Shown: one piece after another, positions 8,684 to 21,231 of the stretch
How the letters are laid out: each line of letters starts with the position of its first letter
How positions within the stretch are numbered: the first letter of the stretch is position 1
The notes under the pieces: generated by a model
The model's input: the letters and a program-made list of their open reading frames with translations, nothing else
The model's database searches: none
What the model was told of the DNA's origin: nothing
Position numbers and translations under genes: made by a program
DNA from: Methyloversatilis universalis
GTDB taxonomy: Bacteria > Pseudomonadota > Gammaproteobacteria > Methylococcales > Methylococcaceae
DNA: 53,602 nucleotides
Direction: 5' to 3'
NCBI GenBank assembly: GCA_020723665.1
Contig: DYIL01000019.1
Coordinates: 1-53,602, forward strand

Positions 8684-9237
8684 ATTGCTGATCTCGTTGC
8701 TCAGCGCGTTCCGTCGAATTTTATGCTGGTCGATTTCCTTTAGTCTTTTGTTTCCCCGTTTGCCGTGCCGAGCACCGGACCTTTCGTTGGGAATAGCCCA
8801 AAGGGGCGCTTTAGGGGTAAAGCGCGTTGCCCGAGGGATAGAGATACCCCTTCTGACAACTCCCGGCGAGAGCTACGGCGCACAGGGGTTAAGCGGCAAT
8901 CGGGTATCCTTTCTTTTGGCTACTGCTGTTTCGCGCCGTCCTGGCGCGAACCCTTCGGGCGACCAAATTTGTTCCGGACAAATTTGTCTTTGGACAAGCA
9001 CAAATTCGCCGGGAGCGGAATGGGACGAACAACGTTCGCCCGCAGGGCAACGTCCAGGAAAGGACGTTGTCAATTTGGACCGCTGAAGGCGGGTCCGAAG
9101 GACAAAACCCAGGGATGGGTTTTGCAGCAGTAGCTCGGCCATGGGTCCGAGAACCCACATTCAAATGAAGCCTCGCGAAGCGAAACCTTTTTAAATTCCC
9201 CTCACCCTAACCCTCTCCCAGAGGGAGAGGGAACAAG
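8684..9237. other. Hairpin-rich gene-free region between nrdA and the methyltransferase
   Basis: No convincing gene in 550 bp. The piece 8916-9135 is bounded by inverted ends GCTACTGCTG and CAGCAGTAGC and contains several internal hairpins: CAAATTTGT/ACAAATTTG near 8960-8985, AACGT...ACGTT near 9030-9070, and AAAACCC/GGGTTTT near 9102-9121. The flanking text (CTTTCTTTTGGCTACT ... TTTGGACAAGCA) resembles a common degenerate intergenic repeat of gammaproteobacteria. A stable structured RNA or a decayed mobile element would both fit. Confidence 0.45.
9199..9231. repeat. Palindromic intergenic repeat (CCCTCTCCC/GGGAGAGGG)
   Basis: Nine-base perfect inverted repeat with a 3-base loop at 9211-9231, preceded by CCCTCACCCTAA. 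Nearly the same string occurs at 27578-27609 inside a TIR element, which marks it as a dispersed REP-like repeat. It sits 7 bp beyond the nrdA stop and could slow transcripts or protect the mRNA 3' end; there is no T-tract. Confidence 0.7.
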
Positions 9238-12159
9238 CTACTGACACGCCTCACATTCCGGATCATCAATCGAACACATCTTCACCCCCGAAACCGCAGC
9301 CTCGGCATAGGCGGCTTCCACAGGGTGGTGCTTCATTCCCGGAATCGCATCGTCGATGGGATCGGTCTTCACGGCGTTGAGCTTGCCGTCGAAGGCGGTG
9401 CTCTTCTCCACGTGGGTGGCACCCATGGTGCGGAGGTAGTAGGTGGTCTTGAGGCCGCGGATCCAGGCCAGCTTATACAGGTTGTCGAGCTTCTTGCCGG
9501 AAGGCTCGGACATGTATAGATTGAGGGATTGCGCCTGGTCGATCCATTTCTGCCGGCGCGAGGCGGCTTCCACCAGCCAGCGCGGATCGACTTCGAAGGC
9601 GGTGGCGTAGAGCCGCTTGAGATCATCCGGTATGCGCTCGATCTTTTGGACGCTGCCGTCGTAGTACTTGAGGTCGTTGATCATGACCGCGTCCCACAGG
9701 TCGAGCTTCTTGAGGTCGTTCACCAGGTACGGATTGACCACGGTGAACTCGCCCGAGAGATTCGATTTGACAAACAGGTTTTGGTAGGTCGGCTCAATCG
9801 ACTGCGATACGCCGCAGATATTGGAAATGGTCGCCGTCGGGGCGATGGCCATGGTGTTGCTGTTGCGCATGCCGACGGCCTTCACCCGCTCGCGGAGCAC
9901 ATCCCAGTCCAGGGTGAAGCTGCGGTCTTGTTGGAGATAACCGCCCCTGCCCTGCTCGACCAGCGCCATGGAATCGTATGGCAGAATGCCCTGACTCCAC
10001 AGCGAGCCTTCGAAGCTGGAATAACGGCCGCGCTCTTCGGCGAGATCGGTGGACGCCTTGATGGCATAGTAGCTGACCAGCTCCATGCTCTTGTCGGCAA
10101 AGCTTACGGCTTCATCCGAGGCATAGGGGATGCGCAGCTTATAAAGCGTATCCTGGAAGCCCATGATGCCCAGCCCGACCGGACGGTGGCGCAGATTCGA
10201 GCGGCGCGCCTGGGGCACGCTGTAGTAGTTGATATCGATGACGTTGTCCAGCATGCGCATGGCGGTGGAGATCGTTTTCTCCAGCTTGCGTGCATCGAGA
10301 ACGCCGTTTTCGGTGACGTGATTCGACAGGTTCACGCTGCCCAGGTTACACACGGCGATTTCGTTGTCGTTGGTGTGCAGGGTGATCTCGGTGCAGAGAT
10401 TGGAGCTGTGGACCACGCCCATGTGCCGGTTGGTGTAGCGCAGGTTGCACGGGTCCTTGAAGGTAATCCAGGGGTGGCCGGTCTCGAACAGCATGGACAA
10501 CATTTTGCGCCAGAGTTGCGTGGCCGGAAGCCGCTTATATAGCGTGATTTCGCCGCGGTCCACCTTGGCTTCGTACTCCAAATAACGCTTTTCGAAGGCT
10601 TCGCCGGTGAGGTCGTGCAGATCCGGCGTGTCGCTGGGGGTGAACAGCGTCCAGTCGCCCTCTTCCGCCACCCGTTTCATGAACAGATCGGGCACCCAGT
10701 TGGCGGTGTTCATGTCGTGGGTGCGGCGGCGGTCGTCGCCGGTGTTCTTGCGGAGTTCCAGGAACTCCTCGATATCCAGGTGCCAGGTTTCCAGATAAGC
10801 ACACATGGCGCCCTTGCGCTTTCCGCCCTGATTGACGGCGACCGCCGTGTCGTTGGCCACCTTGAGGAACGGAACGACGCCCTGGGATTTGCCGTTGGTA
10901 CCTTTGATATGGGAGCCCATGGCACGGACCCGGGTCCAGTCGTTCCCGAGGCCCCCGGCATATTTGGACAGAAGGGCGTCGTCCTTGATCGCACCGAAGA
11001 TGCCGTCCAGATCATCCGGCACGGTGGTGAGATAGCACGAGGAGAGCTGCGGGCGCAGTGTGCCGGAGTTGAACAAGGTGGGCGTGGAACTCATGAAATC
11101 GAAGCTGGAAAGCAGGTCGTAGAACTCGATGGCTTTTGCTTCGCGATCGATTTCGTTGATGGCGAGCCCCATGGCGACGCGCATGAAAAACGCCTGGGGC
11201 AGCTCGAAGCGGATGCCTTTGGCGTGAATGAAATAGCGATCGTATAGGGTTTGCAGGCCCAGATAGGTAAACTGGAGATCGCGTTCGGGCTTGAGCGCCG
11301 CACCGAGGCGCTGCAAGTCGAATCGGGTCAGCTCGGGCGACAAAAGCTCGAGTTCGGCACCGCGCTTCACATAGTCCACGAAATATTCCGCGTAGCGGCC
11401 CGCCATTTCGTCCTGAGTGGCTTCGAAAAAGCCGTGACCGAGGAAGCTAAGCGCTTCGCTGCGCAGGCTGTCTAACAGCAACCGGGCGGCCACGTAAGAG
11501 TAATTCGGCTCCTGTTCGATCCGCGCCCGCGCCGCCATCATGAGCGCCGGAGCCACGTCCTTTTCGGGCACGCCGTCGAACAGATTGCGCTGGGTTTCTT
11601 CAATGATCCAGGCCCCGTCCACGTCGGAGAGATCGCGGCAGGCTTCTTCGACGATCTTTTGGAGACGCGCCGTGTCCAATGGCTTCCGGCTGCCATCCGG
11701 TAGAGTCACGTGGATGACCCGCGCTTGGACTTTTTCTTGCTCCGCGGCTTTCTGTGCCCGCAGCCGCGCCCTATCCTCGCGATAGAGCACGTAAGCGCGG
11801 GCGATCTTGTGATGGCCGCCGCGCATCAAAGCCAATTCGACCTGATCCTGAATGTCTTCGATGTGAATGGTCCCGCCGGAAGGATTGCGCCGGAACAAGG
11901 CGCCGACGACCTGGCGGGTCAACTCCTCGACGGTTTCATGGATACGCCGGCTGGCGGCGGCCGTGCTGCCCTCGACAGCCAAAAACGCCTTGGTGATGGC
12001 AACGCTGATCTTGCCGGCATCGAAAACGGTCACTTTGCCGTTGCGCCGAATGACGCGCATCTCGCCGGGAGCGGTCGCACGCAAATCGGCGGATACGGCC
12101 GGCAGATCCGAGGGAATCGCGGTGGGTTGGCTGGTACGAGCTGCGGATTCGGTTTCCAT
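9238..12159 (-). CDS. nrdA: Class I ribonucleoside-diphosphate reductase alpha subunit
   Basis: Reduces ribonucleotides to deoxyribonucleotides together with a radical-carrying beta subunit. 973 residues from the ATG at 12159, which has GGAGGA nine bases upstream (the frame is open to 12201). An ATP-cone (about 35-130, VIRRNGKVTVFDAGKI) gives allosteric control, then the RNR N-terminal domain and the barrel follow. Catalytic segments: LSSCYL, NLCTEI (Asn/Cys/Glu radical site) and CNLGSVNLS. The C-terminus ends CEACQ, with the CxxC tail used for re-reduction. No nrdB lies on either side in this window, although nrdA and nrdB usually adjoin. NrdR-like boxes are upstream. Confidence 0.95.
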   Translation of the reverse strand: METESAARTSQPTAIPSDLPAVSADLRATAPGEMRVIRRNGKVTVFDAGKISVAITKAFLAVEGSTAAASRRIHETVEELTRQVVGALFRRNPSGGTIHIEDIQDQVELALMRGGHHKIARAYVLYREDRARLRAQKAAEQEKVQARVIHVTLPDGSRKPLDTARLQKIVEEACRDLSDVDGAWIIEETQRNLFDGVPEKDVAPALMMAARARIEQEPNYSYVAARLLLDSLRSEALSFLGHGFFEATQDEMAGRYAEYFVDYVKRGAELELLSPELTRFDLQRLGAALKPERDLQFTYLGLQTLYDRYFIHAKGIRFELPQAFFMRVAMGLAINEIDREAKAIEFYDLLSSFDFMSSTPTLFNSGTLRPQLSSCYLTTVPDDLDGIFGAIKDDALLSKYAGGLGNDWTRVRAMGSHIKGTNGKSQGVVPFLKVANDTAVAVNQGGKRKGAMCAYLETWHLDIEEFLELRKNTGDDRRRTHDMNTANWVPDLFMKRVAEEGDWTLFTPSDTPDLHDLTGEAFEKRYLEYEAKVDRGEITLYKRLPATQLWRKMLSMLFETGHPWITFKDPCNLRYTNRHMGVVHSSNLCTEITLHTNDNEIAVCNLGSVNLSNHVTENGVLDARKLEKTISTAMRMLDNVIDINYYSVPQARRSNLRHRPVGLGIMGFQDTLYKLRIPYASDEAVSFADKSMELVSYYAIKASTDLAEERGRYSSFEGSLWSQGILPYDSMALVEQGRGGYLQQDRSFTLDWDVLRERVKAVGMRNSNTMAIAPTATISNICGVSQSIEPTYQNLFVKSNLSGEFTVVNPYLVNDLKKLDLWDAVMINDLKYYDGSVQKIERIPDDLKRLYATAFEVDPRWLVEAASRRQKWIDQAQSLNLYMSEPSGKKLDNLYKLAWIRGLKTTYYLRTMGATHVEKSTAFDGKLNAVKTDPIDDAIPGMKHHPVEAAYAEAAVSGVKMCSIDDPECEACQ

Positions 12160-12197
12160 AGATGCGTGTCCTCCGACGATGTCTTTTGGGAAGGCCA

Positions 12198-12245
12198 ACA
12201 CTATAGAATGTGGTCTATGATGCCGTCAAGCACAACATCCTGTGG
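12198..12245. promoter_or_regulatory. Tandem NrdR-like boxes upstream of nrdA
   Basis: Two 16-bp sites, ACACTATAGAATGTGG (12198-12213) and GCACAACATCCTGTGG (12230-12245). Against the NrdR consensus ACACWATATATWGTGT they match about 13 and 11 of 16 positions. Their starts are 32 bp apart, about three helical turns, which is the spacing characteristic of NrdR box pairs. They lie 39-86 bp upstream of the nrdA start. NrdR, not in this window, would repress nrdA when dATP/ATP is high. Confidence 0.65.
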
Positions 12246-12408
12246 TTTAGTCTGTCGAGGACCTGTGGATAAATTGTGTAAGAAAGGCTCTAAATTCCAT
12301 TCAAATCAAGGCACTTGGCGAACGTCCATTATTCGTCCAGTCGGTTTGATGTACTATTTGTATGGCTCTATGCACTATAACAATTCATAACAGGGGCAAC
12401 TTCTCTCC

Positions 12409-13551
12409 ATGCAAAGTGTGCGCGAATGGCTGAGCGACTGGGTCAAGCGGGTGCTGCCCAACTCGCAGGCCGTGTCTTTCGCAATTTTGTTGATCGTCGG
12501 CTCCGCACTGGTGATCAGCTTGGGACAAATGCTCATGCCGGTGTTCGCGGCAGGCGTCATTGCCTATCTACTGGAAGGCATCGTAGCTGTCGGCGTGCGG
12601 AAAAAATTGCCCCGCCTGGCGGCCGTCATCATCGTCTATGTGCTTTTCCTGGCCTTTTTGCTGTTTTTGTTCGTCGCGCTCCTGCCTCTCCTGTACCAAC
12701 AGACCGCGCAACTGATCGAGCAGTTGCCGGCCTGGATAAACCGCGGACAGATGCTGGTGATGCAATTGCCGGAGCGATATCCAAACTTCATTACCGAAGA
12801 ACAGATTTATGAGTTGACCGCCTCGGTACGGCGGGAGCTTCTCGCCTGGGGCCAGGCCATGCTGACTTATTCCTATGCGTCGTTAGTCAGCGTGATCACC
12901 GTCATCGTCTACCTGATCCTGGTTCCGCTGCTGGTGTTTTTCTTCCTCAAAGACAAGGACAACATCCTCGCGTGGTTCGGCCAGTACATGCCCCGCGACC
13001 GCTATCTTTGGACACGTGTCTGGCGCGAGGTGGACGTACAGATCGGCAATTACGTGCGGGGCAAGTTTTTCGAAGTCACCGTACTGCTCGCAGCAAGCTA
13101 TGCGACGTTCTCCTTGATGGGGCTAAATTATGCGCTGCTGCTCTCGGTGCTGATGGGACTCTCGGTGATTATTCCTTATGTCGGCGCGACCCTGGTCACG
13201 TTTCCGGTGATGATCGTGGCTTTCTTCCAATGGGGACTCACCGACGATTTTTGGTATCTGCTGCTGGCTTACGGCATCATTCAAGCCTTAGACGGCGTCG
13301 TGCTCGTGCCGCTCTTGTTCTCCGAAGTAGTCAATCTGCACCCGGTGGCCATCATCGTCGCCATTCTGTTTTTCGGCGGATTTTGGGGATTCTGGGGTGT
13401 GTTCTTCGCGATTCCTTTGGCGACGCTGGTGAAGGCGGTATTGGCGGCTTGGCCGCGATTGGGGGAGGAGGACCTTCCGTCGGAGGATGCCACTCCGGCC
13501 GAACTGGTGGAAACGTCCAAAGCCATACCTTTGAGCCGGGAGCGGGTTTAA
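12409..13551 (+). CDS. AI-2E family transporter (PerM-like)
   Basis: 380-residue inner-membrane protein with about seven to eight helices; family members export small molecules or act as Na+/H+ antiporters, and the substrate cannot be told from sequence. The segment VYLILVPLLVFFFLKDKD and the later GLNYALLLSVLMGLSVIIPYVGATL are typical of the family, as is the HPVAIIVAILFFGGFWGFWG block near the C-terminus. It is divergent from nrdA. A second, less similar paralogue is at 24510-25595. The start at 12409 lacks a clear ribosome site. Confidence 0.88.
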   Translation: MQSVREWLSDWVKRVLPNSQAVSFAILLIVGSALVISLGQMLMPVFAAGVIAYLLEGIVAVGVRKKLPRLAAVIIVYVLFLAFLLFLFVALLPLLYQQTAQLIEQLPAWINRGQMLVMQLPERYPNFITEEQIYELTASVRRELLAWGQAMLTYSYASLVSVITVIVYLILVPLLVFFFLKDKDNILAWFGQYMPRDRYLWTRVWREVDVQIGNYVRGKFFEVTVLLAASYATFSLMGLNYALLLSVLMGLSVIIPYVGATLVTFPVMIVAFFQWGLTDDFWYLLLAYGIIQALDGVVLVPLLFSEVVNLHPVAIIVAILFFGGFWGFWGVFFAIPLATLVKAVLAAWPRLGEEDLPSEDATPAELVETSKAIPLSRERV

Positions 13552-13638
13552 AACCTATCTCAGCAGGCCCGCGCTGGTCCTGTCTAACGGCCGTCCTGAA
13601 AAGGGTCGAGGAGTTTTGTGAGCTGCCGGGGTAGGCTC

Positions 13639-14265
13639 TTAATCTACAGGCCTTCTCGATCTGCCGACCAGATAGACCTCGGGGCTCCGATCACGCGACG
13701 CTTTCGGTTTTCGCACCGAAACCTTGGCGAACATCTGGCGGGCTTTCCTAACGAAATCGTCGAAGTCCGGACCTTGAAAGAGCTTGGCGACGAAGCTCCC
13801 GCCGGACTTGAGGAGTTGTTCGGCGGTATCCAGGGCCAGTTCGGCGAGATACATCGCTCGCGCCTGATCCACGACGCGCGTGCCGCTCATGTTGGGCGCC
13901 ATATCGGACAGAATGAGGTCGACCGGCCTGCCCTCCAATGCCGTCTTCAGCTGCTCCAAAACCGATTCCTCCCGAAAATCGCCCTGAATGACGGTAATAC
14001 CTGGAATCGCTTCCATGGGCAGCACATCGAGCGCTATAATCTTGCCGCTTTTCCCGACCCGTTCCGCTGCGTACTGAGACCAGCCACCCGGTGCAGCCCC
14101 CAGATCCAGCACTACCATGCCCGGCTTGAACAAGCGCTCCCGCTCGTCCAATTGTTTCAGCTTGAACACCGCCCGCGAGCGGTAGCCAAGCGCTTGGGCT
14201 TGTTTCACATATTCGTCGGAAAAGTGTTCCGCCAGCCATCGGCGGCTGCTTCGACTGCGTGGCAT
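13639..14265 (-). CDS. rlmE: 23S rRNA (uridine-2'-O)-methyltransferase RlmE (FtsJ)
   Basis: 208 residues. Methylates the 2'-O of U2552 in the A-loop of 23S rRNA, a late step of 50S assembly. SAM-binding motif [16 protein letters not shown] (about 50-65); catalytic K-D-K-E set visible as the Lys in [12 protein letters not shown], the Asp in LILSDMAPN, the Lys in FVAKLFQG and the Glu in SPEVYLVG. The gene is divergent from yhbY with 48 bp between starts. In E. coli rlmE is followed by ftsH; here it is instead convergent with the AI-2E gene, so the usual rlmE-ftsH link is broken. Confidence 0.95.
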   Translation of the reverse strand: MPRSRSSRRWLAEHFSDEYVKQAQALGYRSRAVFKLKQLDERERLFKPGMVVLDLGAAPGGWSQYAAERVGKSGKIIALDVLPMEAIPGITVIQGDFREESVLEQLKTALEGRPVDLILSDMAPNMSGTRVVDQARAMYLAELALDTAEQLLKSGGSFVAKLFQGPDFDDFVRKARQMFAKVSVRKPKASRDRSPEVYLVGRSRRPVD

Positions 14266-14313
14266 CCTGTAACGTACGATTAAATTGAATCCCGGTTCTC
14301 GAGGAAATCCGAA

Positions 14314-14586
14314 TTGAAATCTGATCTCAAGAAATTATTGCGCGCCAGGGCTCACTCCCTGAAACCCGTGGTCATCACCGGCCAGGCCGGAATCACGCCT
14401 ACTGTTTTAAACGAGATCGGTCTAGCCTTGGACCATCACGAATTGATCAAAGTGCGGGTAAACGCCGCCGACCGCGAAGAAAGGCGCGAGATGACCGCCC
14501 AGATCTGCGGGGAACTGGGCGCCGAACTGATTCAATCCATCGGCCATATCATCACGCTTTATCGGAAAAATCCGGAAAAGAAATAA
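14314..14586 (+). CDS. yhbY: Ribosome assembly RNA-binding protein YhbY
   Basis: 90-residue CRM-domain protein (CRS1-YhbY family) that associates with pre-50S ribosomal particles. Contains the domain's GxxG-type loop ([17 protein letters not shown]) and the end motif [10 protein letters not shown]. The start is a TTG at 14314 with GAGGA ten bases upstream. It is divergent from rlmE, another 50S assembly factor, as in many gammaproteobacteria. Its stop abuts the greA stop on the other strand with no base between (14586/14587). Confidence 0.93.
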   Translation: MKSDLKKLLRARAHSLKPVVITGQAGITPTVLNEIGLALDHHELIKVRVNAADREERREMTAQICGELGAELIQSIGHIITLYRKNPEKK

Positions 14587-15063
14587 TCAAATGTATTTGA
14601 CCGAGCAAACTTCGAATTCTTTCACGCCGCCCGGCGCCTGCACCGTCGCGATATCGCCCTCCCGCTTGCCGATGAGTGCCCGGGCGATGGGCGAGGTGAT
14701 GGAAATCAGTCCTTCCTTTATATTGGCCTCATCCTCGCCGACGATTTGATAAGTCACCGAATCGCCGCTGTCCATGTCCTCGAGCTCCACCGTGGCGCCG
14801 AAAACGACCTTGCCTCCGGGATTGAGGGTCGTCACATCGATGATCTGCGCGTGCGCCAGCTTTGCTTCCAGCTCCTTGATCCGGCCTTCGGTAAAGCCCT
14901 GTTGCTCGCGCGCCGCATGATATTCGGCGTTTTCTTTCAAATCGCCGTGCGACCGCGCCTCGGCGATGGCCGCGATGATTTTCGGGCGCATAACCGTTTT
15001 CAGGTGATTGAGCTCTTCGCGCAATTTTGCTGCCCCACGGGCGGTAAGCGGTACCTTATTCAT
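14587..15063 (-). CDS. greA: Transcription elongation factor GreA
   Basis: 158 residues, the usual GreA length. It rescues backtracked RNA polymerase by stimulating transcript cleavage through the secondary channel. The N-terminal coiled coil carries the acidic tip in [20 protein letters not shown]; the C-terminal FKBP-like domain ends with [14 protein letters not shown]. It lies 19 bp behind carB on the same strand, the classic carAB-greA order, and is probably co-transcribed. Confidence 0.96.
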   Translation of the reverse strand: MNKVPLTARGAAKLREELNHLKTVMRPKIIAAIAEARSHGDLKENAEYHAAREQQGFTEGRIKELEAKLAHAQIIDVTTLNPGGKVVFGATVELEDMDSGDSVTYQIVGEDEANIKEGLISITSPIARALIGKREGDIATVQAPGGVKEFEVCSVKYI

Positions 15064-15082
15064 AGTCGTGTTTCCTCACAAG

Positions 15083-18307
<3,225 letters not shown>

Positions 18308-18367
18308 GGAGCTTTATATCGTGGATTTATGTCTGGACGAAAGCCATTCTGGACTGCGAGAAGAAAC

Positions 18368-19528
18368 TCAACCCGCGGGAGCCGTGCGCGCCCGTCGGCC
18401 GGCCTGGCGACAAGCCATGCTTTCGATGAAGCGGTCGAACAGAGAGGTGAGGTCGTGCGGTCCTGGACTTGCCTCGGGATGGCCCTGAAAACTGAAGGCG
18501 GGACGATCCGTCAGTTCAATGCCCTGCAGACTGCCGTCGAAAAGCGAACGGTAGGTCGGCCGTACATTTCGCGGAAGGCTGCTTTCGTCAACGGCGAAAC
18601 CGTGGTTCTGGCTCGTGATCAATACACGCCCCGTATCCAGTTCCTGAACGGGATGGTTGGCACCATGGTGGCCGAACTTCATCTTCATCGTCTTCGCGCC
18701 GCTCGCTAAAGCCAACAGTTGATGGCCGAGGCAGATGCCGAATACCGGAATTTCGGTTTCCAGAAACTCCCGGATGGCTCGAATCGCGTAATCGCAGGGC
18801 TCGGGGTCGCCCGGCCCGTTCGACAAGAAAATACCGTCGGGCCCCAAGGCCAGTGTCTCATGGGCCGGCGTCGTGGCCGGAACGACCGTCAAGCGGCACC
18901 CGCGGTCGGCGAGTAGGCGAAGAATATTGCGCTTGACGCCGTAATCGTACGCCACGACGTGGAATCGATCCTGGTCGCGTTCGCCGTGCCCGCTTCCGAG
19001 CCGCCAGGACGTCTCCGCCCAGTCATAACTTCGCCGCACGGTGACCTCCCGGGCTAGGTCCATGCCTTGCAATCCGGGAAATTCTCGTGCTTTGGCCACG
19101 GCGTAGTCCGCATCGATCTCTCTGCCGGCCATAAGACAGCCGCGCTGCGCTCCTTTGTCACGAAGAATGCGGGTCAGCTTCCGGGTATCGATTCCCGCGA
19201 TGCCCACTACCCTATTTTCCCTCAGATACTCCGGAAGACTCTTCTCGGCCCGCCAACTGCTCAAATGCACGGGCACGTCGCGAACGACCAGGCCGCTGGC
19301 GAATACGCCCATGGACTCCACGTCCTCGCGGTTGATGCCGACATTGCCGATGTGCGGATATGTGAGCGTTACGATCTGACGGGCATAGGACGGATCCGTC
19401 AGGATTTCCTGATAGCCGGTTATCGAGGTATTGAAGACCACTTCACCGACGGAACAATCTTCTGCTCCGATGGATATTCCCCGAAAAACGGTACCGTCTT
19501 CCAAGGCCAATAATGCGAGCGTGTTCAA
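18368..19528 (-). CDS. carA: Carbamoyl-phosphate synthase small subunit
   Basis: 386 residues. Class I glutamine amidotransferase that hydrolyses Gln and channels ammonia to CarB. The N-terminal CPSase domain holds [18 protein letters not shown]; the GATase nucleophile Cys is in [13 protein letters not shown] and the catalytic His/Glu in [13 protein letters not shown]. It starts an apparent carA-carB-greA operon. A terminator-like hairpin (19554-19579) lies 25 bp before its start codon. Confidence 0.97.
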   Translation of the reverse strand: MNTLALLALEDGTVFRGISIGAEDCSVGEVVFNTSITGYQEILTDPSYARQIVTLTYPHIGNVGINREDVESMGVFASGLVVRDVPVHLSSWRAEKSLPEYLRENRVVGIAGIDTRKLTRILRDKGAQRGCLMAGREIDADYAVAKAREFPGLQGMDLAREVTVRRSYDWAETSWRLGSGHGERDQDRFHVVAYDYGVKRNILRLLADRGCRLTVVPATTPAHETLALGPDGIFLSNGPGDPEPCDYAIRAIREFLETEIPVFGICLGHQLLALASGAKTMKMKFGHHGANHPVQELDTGRVLITSQNHGFAVDESSLPRNVRPTYRSLFDGSLQGIELTDRPAFSFQGHPEASPGPHDLTSLFDRFIESMACRQAGRRARTAPAG

Positions 19529-19553
19529 TTTATGTCACCGTAGACATGCAAAA

Positions 19554-19579
19554 CGGGAAGGACCGTATGGTCCGTCCCG
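19554..19579 (-). terminator. Hairpin with T-run in the carA leader
   Basis: On the minus strand an 11-bp stem with one mismatch (CGGGACGGACC / GGTCCTTCCCG, loop ATAC) is followed by TTTTGC. It can be the intrinsic terminator of the CDGSH gene upstream (19692-19928) or, if carA is transcribed from further up, an attenuator. No alternative antiterminator fold was worked out. Confidence 0.6.
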
Positions 19580-19691
19580 TCGCTGTTATTCGTCGATATC
19601 GCTAATTTGACGCGAATTTTACGAAAATTCGTCATCCGCTGTCTATGCGAGCCTGTCGCCCGTCCGGCCAATGTCACACCGTTCCGGCTCG

Positions 19692-19928
19692 TCACAAACG
19701 GTTGTGGGCTCCGTCGCACATGGGCTTTTTATCGCTGTGCTTGCAGCCGCAGAGCCAGACTTTCTTCGTCTCGCTGAGCTCGAAGGGTACCGGCGAAAAT
19801 TCAGTTCCCTTGTGGGAGCCGTCGCAGAACGGCTGCTTGGCGGACCGTCCGCAGGAACACCACCAGTATTTGCCGGGCTCTAGCTCCATAGCATATGGAG
19901 CCTTCTGAGGGATCGTCGGTTCAGGCAT
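19692..19928 (-). CDS. Double-CDGSH iron-sulfur protein
   Basis: 78-residue soluble protein with two CDGSH-type 2Fe-2S sites, resembling mitochondrial CISD3/MiNT and bacterial homologues. First site: Cys24, Cys26, Cys35, His39 (CSCGRSAKQPFCDGSH). Second: Cys60, Cys62, Cys71, His75 (CGCKHSDKKPMCDGAH). The 3Cys-1His ligation gives labile clusters used in redox or Fe-S transfer, but no bacterial partner can be named from here. GGAGAG precedes the ATG. It is followed by a terminator-like hairpin before carA. Confidence 0.92.
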   Translation of the reverse strand: MPEPTIPQKAPYAMELEPGKYWWCSCGRSAKQPFCDGSHKGTEFSPVPFELSETKKVWLCGCKHSDKKPMCDGAHNRL

Positions 19929-20126
19929 CGCTGTCTCTCCTGTTGCTGTGTTGTCGCTCTATAGGACATAAGGTGACACAAATCGATCGAACCCGTCATC
20001 GAACCGCTTATGCCGCAACCACCTTTCGGACGGCGCCCGGGGCTACGGCGCGAACACCCTCTCTTCCGGCGCTTCCGCGATACGACTCGGGCCAAATAAG
20101 CCCGGTTCCGCGTCGCACGGTACGGG

Positions 20127-21197
20127 TCAAATTCGAAGCCCGAGAGGATTGTCCGGATCGACGTGGTCCATAAACGGCTTGCGGCGATCCTGGTCGGTGA
20201 CCTGATAGATGCACCCGAGCCAATTGTTGAACACCGCCTTCGCGGTGTCGCGCCAGGTATTGTCCAGATGCCGGATCACCGCTTCCTCGGGAAACTCCGG
20301 AGGTGTCTTGCCCAGCCGCTTGGCGCTCCGGAGATGCTGTCCGTACTCGTTGAGCAATCCGCCCACGTCCAGGTTGAAATAATGCTCCGGAAACGGTGGA
20401 AAGTCTTCGCGTTCACCGTAATAGTGACGCATCACCTCGCGCTTGTACTCTTTCAGCAGACTGATCGTGTCGTACTCGGGATGCCCTTGGAAATAGACGA
20501 CGCGGAATAGGTCCGGGCTCACCGCCAGATGGACACCGGCTTCCTCGCTCTCGACCAGGACTTTAAGCCCGGCGCTCTCCATATCTTCCCTGAAAATTTC
20601 ATTGTAACGGGAATGAGGTACGTCGAAGCGGGTGTTGATGTCGGAAACCAGGGGATGCCGCCGTTCGACCACCCGGTGGGAATAGACTCCCCAACGCTTG
20701 AATCCCAAATGAGTCCGCTCCACTCCGTGGCAATACTGGAACAGTGCATGGGTCGCAAGGCAAGAACACAATATGGACGTGACGTTCTGTTTCGCCCAGT
20801 CGAACACCTCGGTCAGAGGATTCCAAAATGCCTCCTCGGGAAGATGAGGATGAGTAACGTTCGCGCCGCTCACGATCAGTCCGTCGAGACCGTCATGCTT
20901 GATCTGTTCGAAAGTCTCGTAGTAGCGGTCGATATGACTTTGCGCCTGTTCGCTGCGCTGTATGCCATCGATCGTAAACGGATGCATATGAAACTGAACG
21001 ATCGGATTAGCCGCCCCCACGAGACGGAAAAACTGCCGTTCGGTCGCTTCCAGAGCCGAGTCCGGCATCATGTTGAGGAACCCGATATGCATTTCCCGGA
21101 TGTCCTGATGCCGAGCACGTTCGACCGAAAGGATTTCCTGCCCCTCTTCCCTCAAGCGCTTGAACGTCGGCAGTTCGGTGTGGGCTACCAAAGGCAT
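20127..21197 (-). CDS. metA: Homoserine O-succinyltransferase (MetA family)
   Basis: 356 residues from the ATG at 21197, with GGGGGAG nine bases upstream. Acylates homoserine in methionine synthesis. The catalytic Cys is in SILCSCLATHALF, the His in VYFQGHPEYD, with the conserved GLIVSGANVTHP earlier. MetA-family enzymes use succinyl- or acetyl-CoA and the choice rests on a few residues I cannot assign safely here, so acyl specificity is inferred from the gammaproteobacterial context. It is about 50 residues longer than E. coli MetA, mostly at the C-terminus. It lies 34 bp behind the P-loop ATPase gene. Confidence 0.87.
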   Translation of the reverse strand: MPLVAHTELPTFKRLREEGQEILSVERARHQDIREMHIGFLNMMPDSALEATERQFFRLVGAANPIVQFHMHPFTIDGIQRSEQAQSHIDRYYETFEQIKHDGLDGLIVSGANVTHPHLPEEAFWNPLTEVFDWAKQNVTSILCSCLATHALFQYCHGVERTHLGFKRWGVYSHRVVERRHPLVSDINTRFDVPHSRYNEIFREDMESAGLKVLVESEEAGVHLAVSPDLFRVVYFQGHPEYDTISLLKEYKREVMRHYYGEREDFPPFPEHYFNLDVGGLLNEYGQHLRSAKRLGKTPPEFPEEAVIRHLDNTWRDTAKAVFNNWLGCIYQVTDQDRRKPFMDHVDPDNPLGLRI

Positions 21198-21231
21198 GTC
21201 TTTAAGCTCCCCCAAAAACGGATTGACTGGG

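Noticed and set aside
8667..9086. 139-codon open frame in the hairpin-rich region
   Set aside because: Its peptide (RGIEIPLL..., SFLLATA) is a recurrent false prediction from dispersed intergenic repeats.
9529..10542. 337-codon open frame on the plus strand
   Set aside because: Antisense to nrdA; the residues mirror the nrdA codon pattern and no domain is visible.
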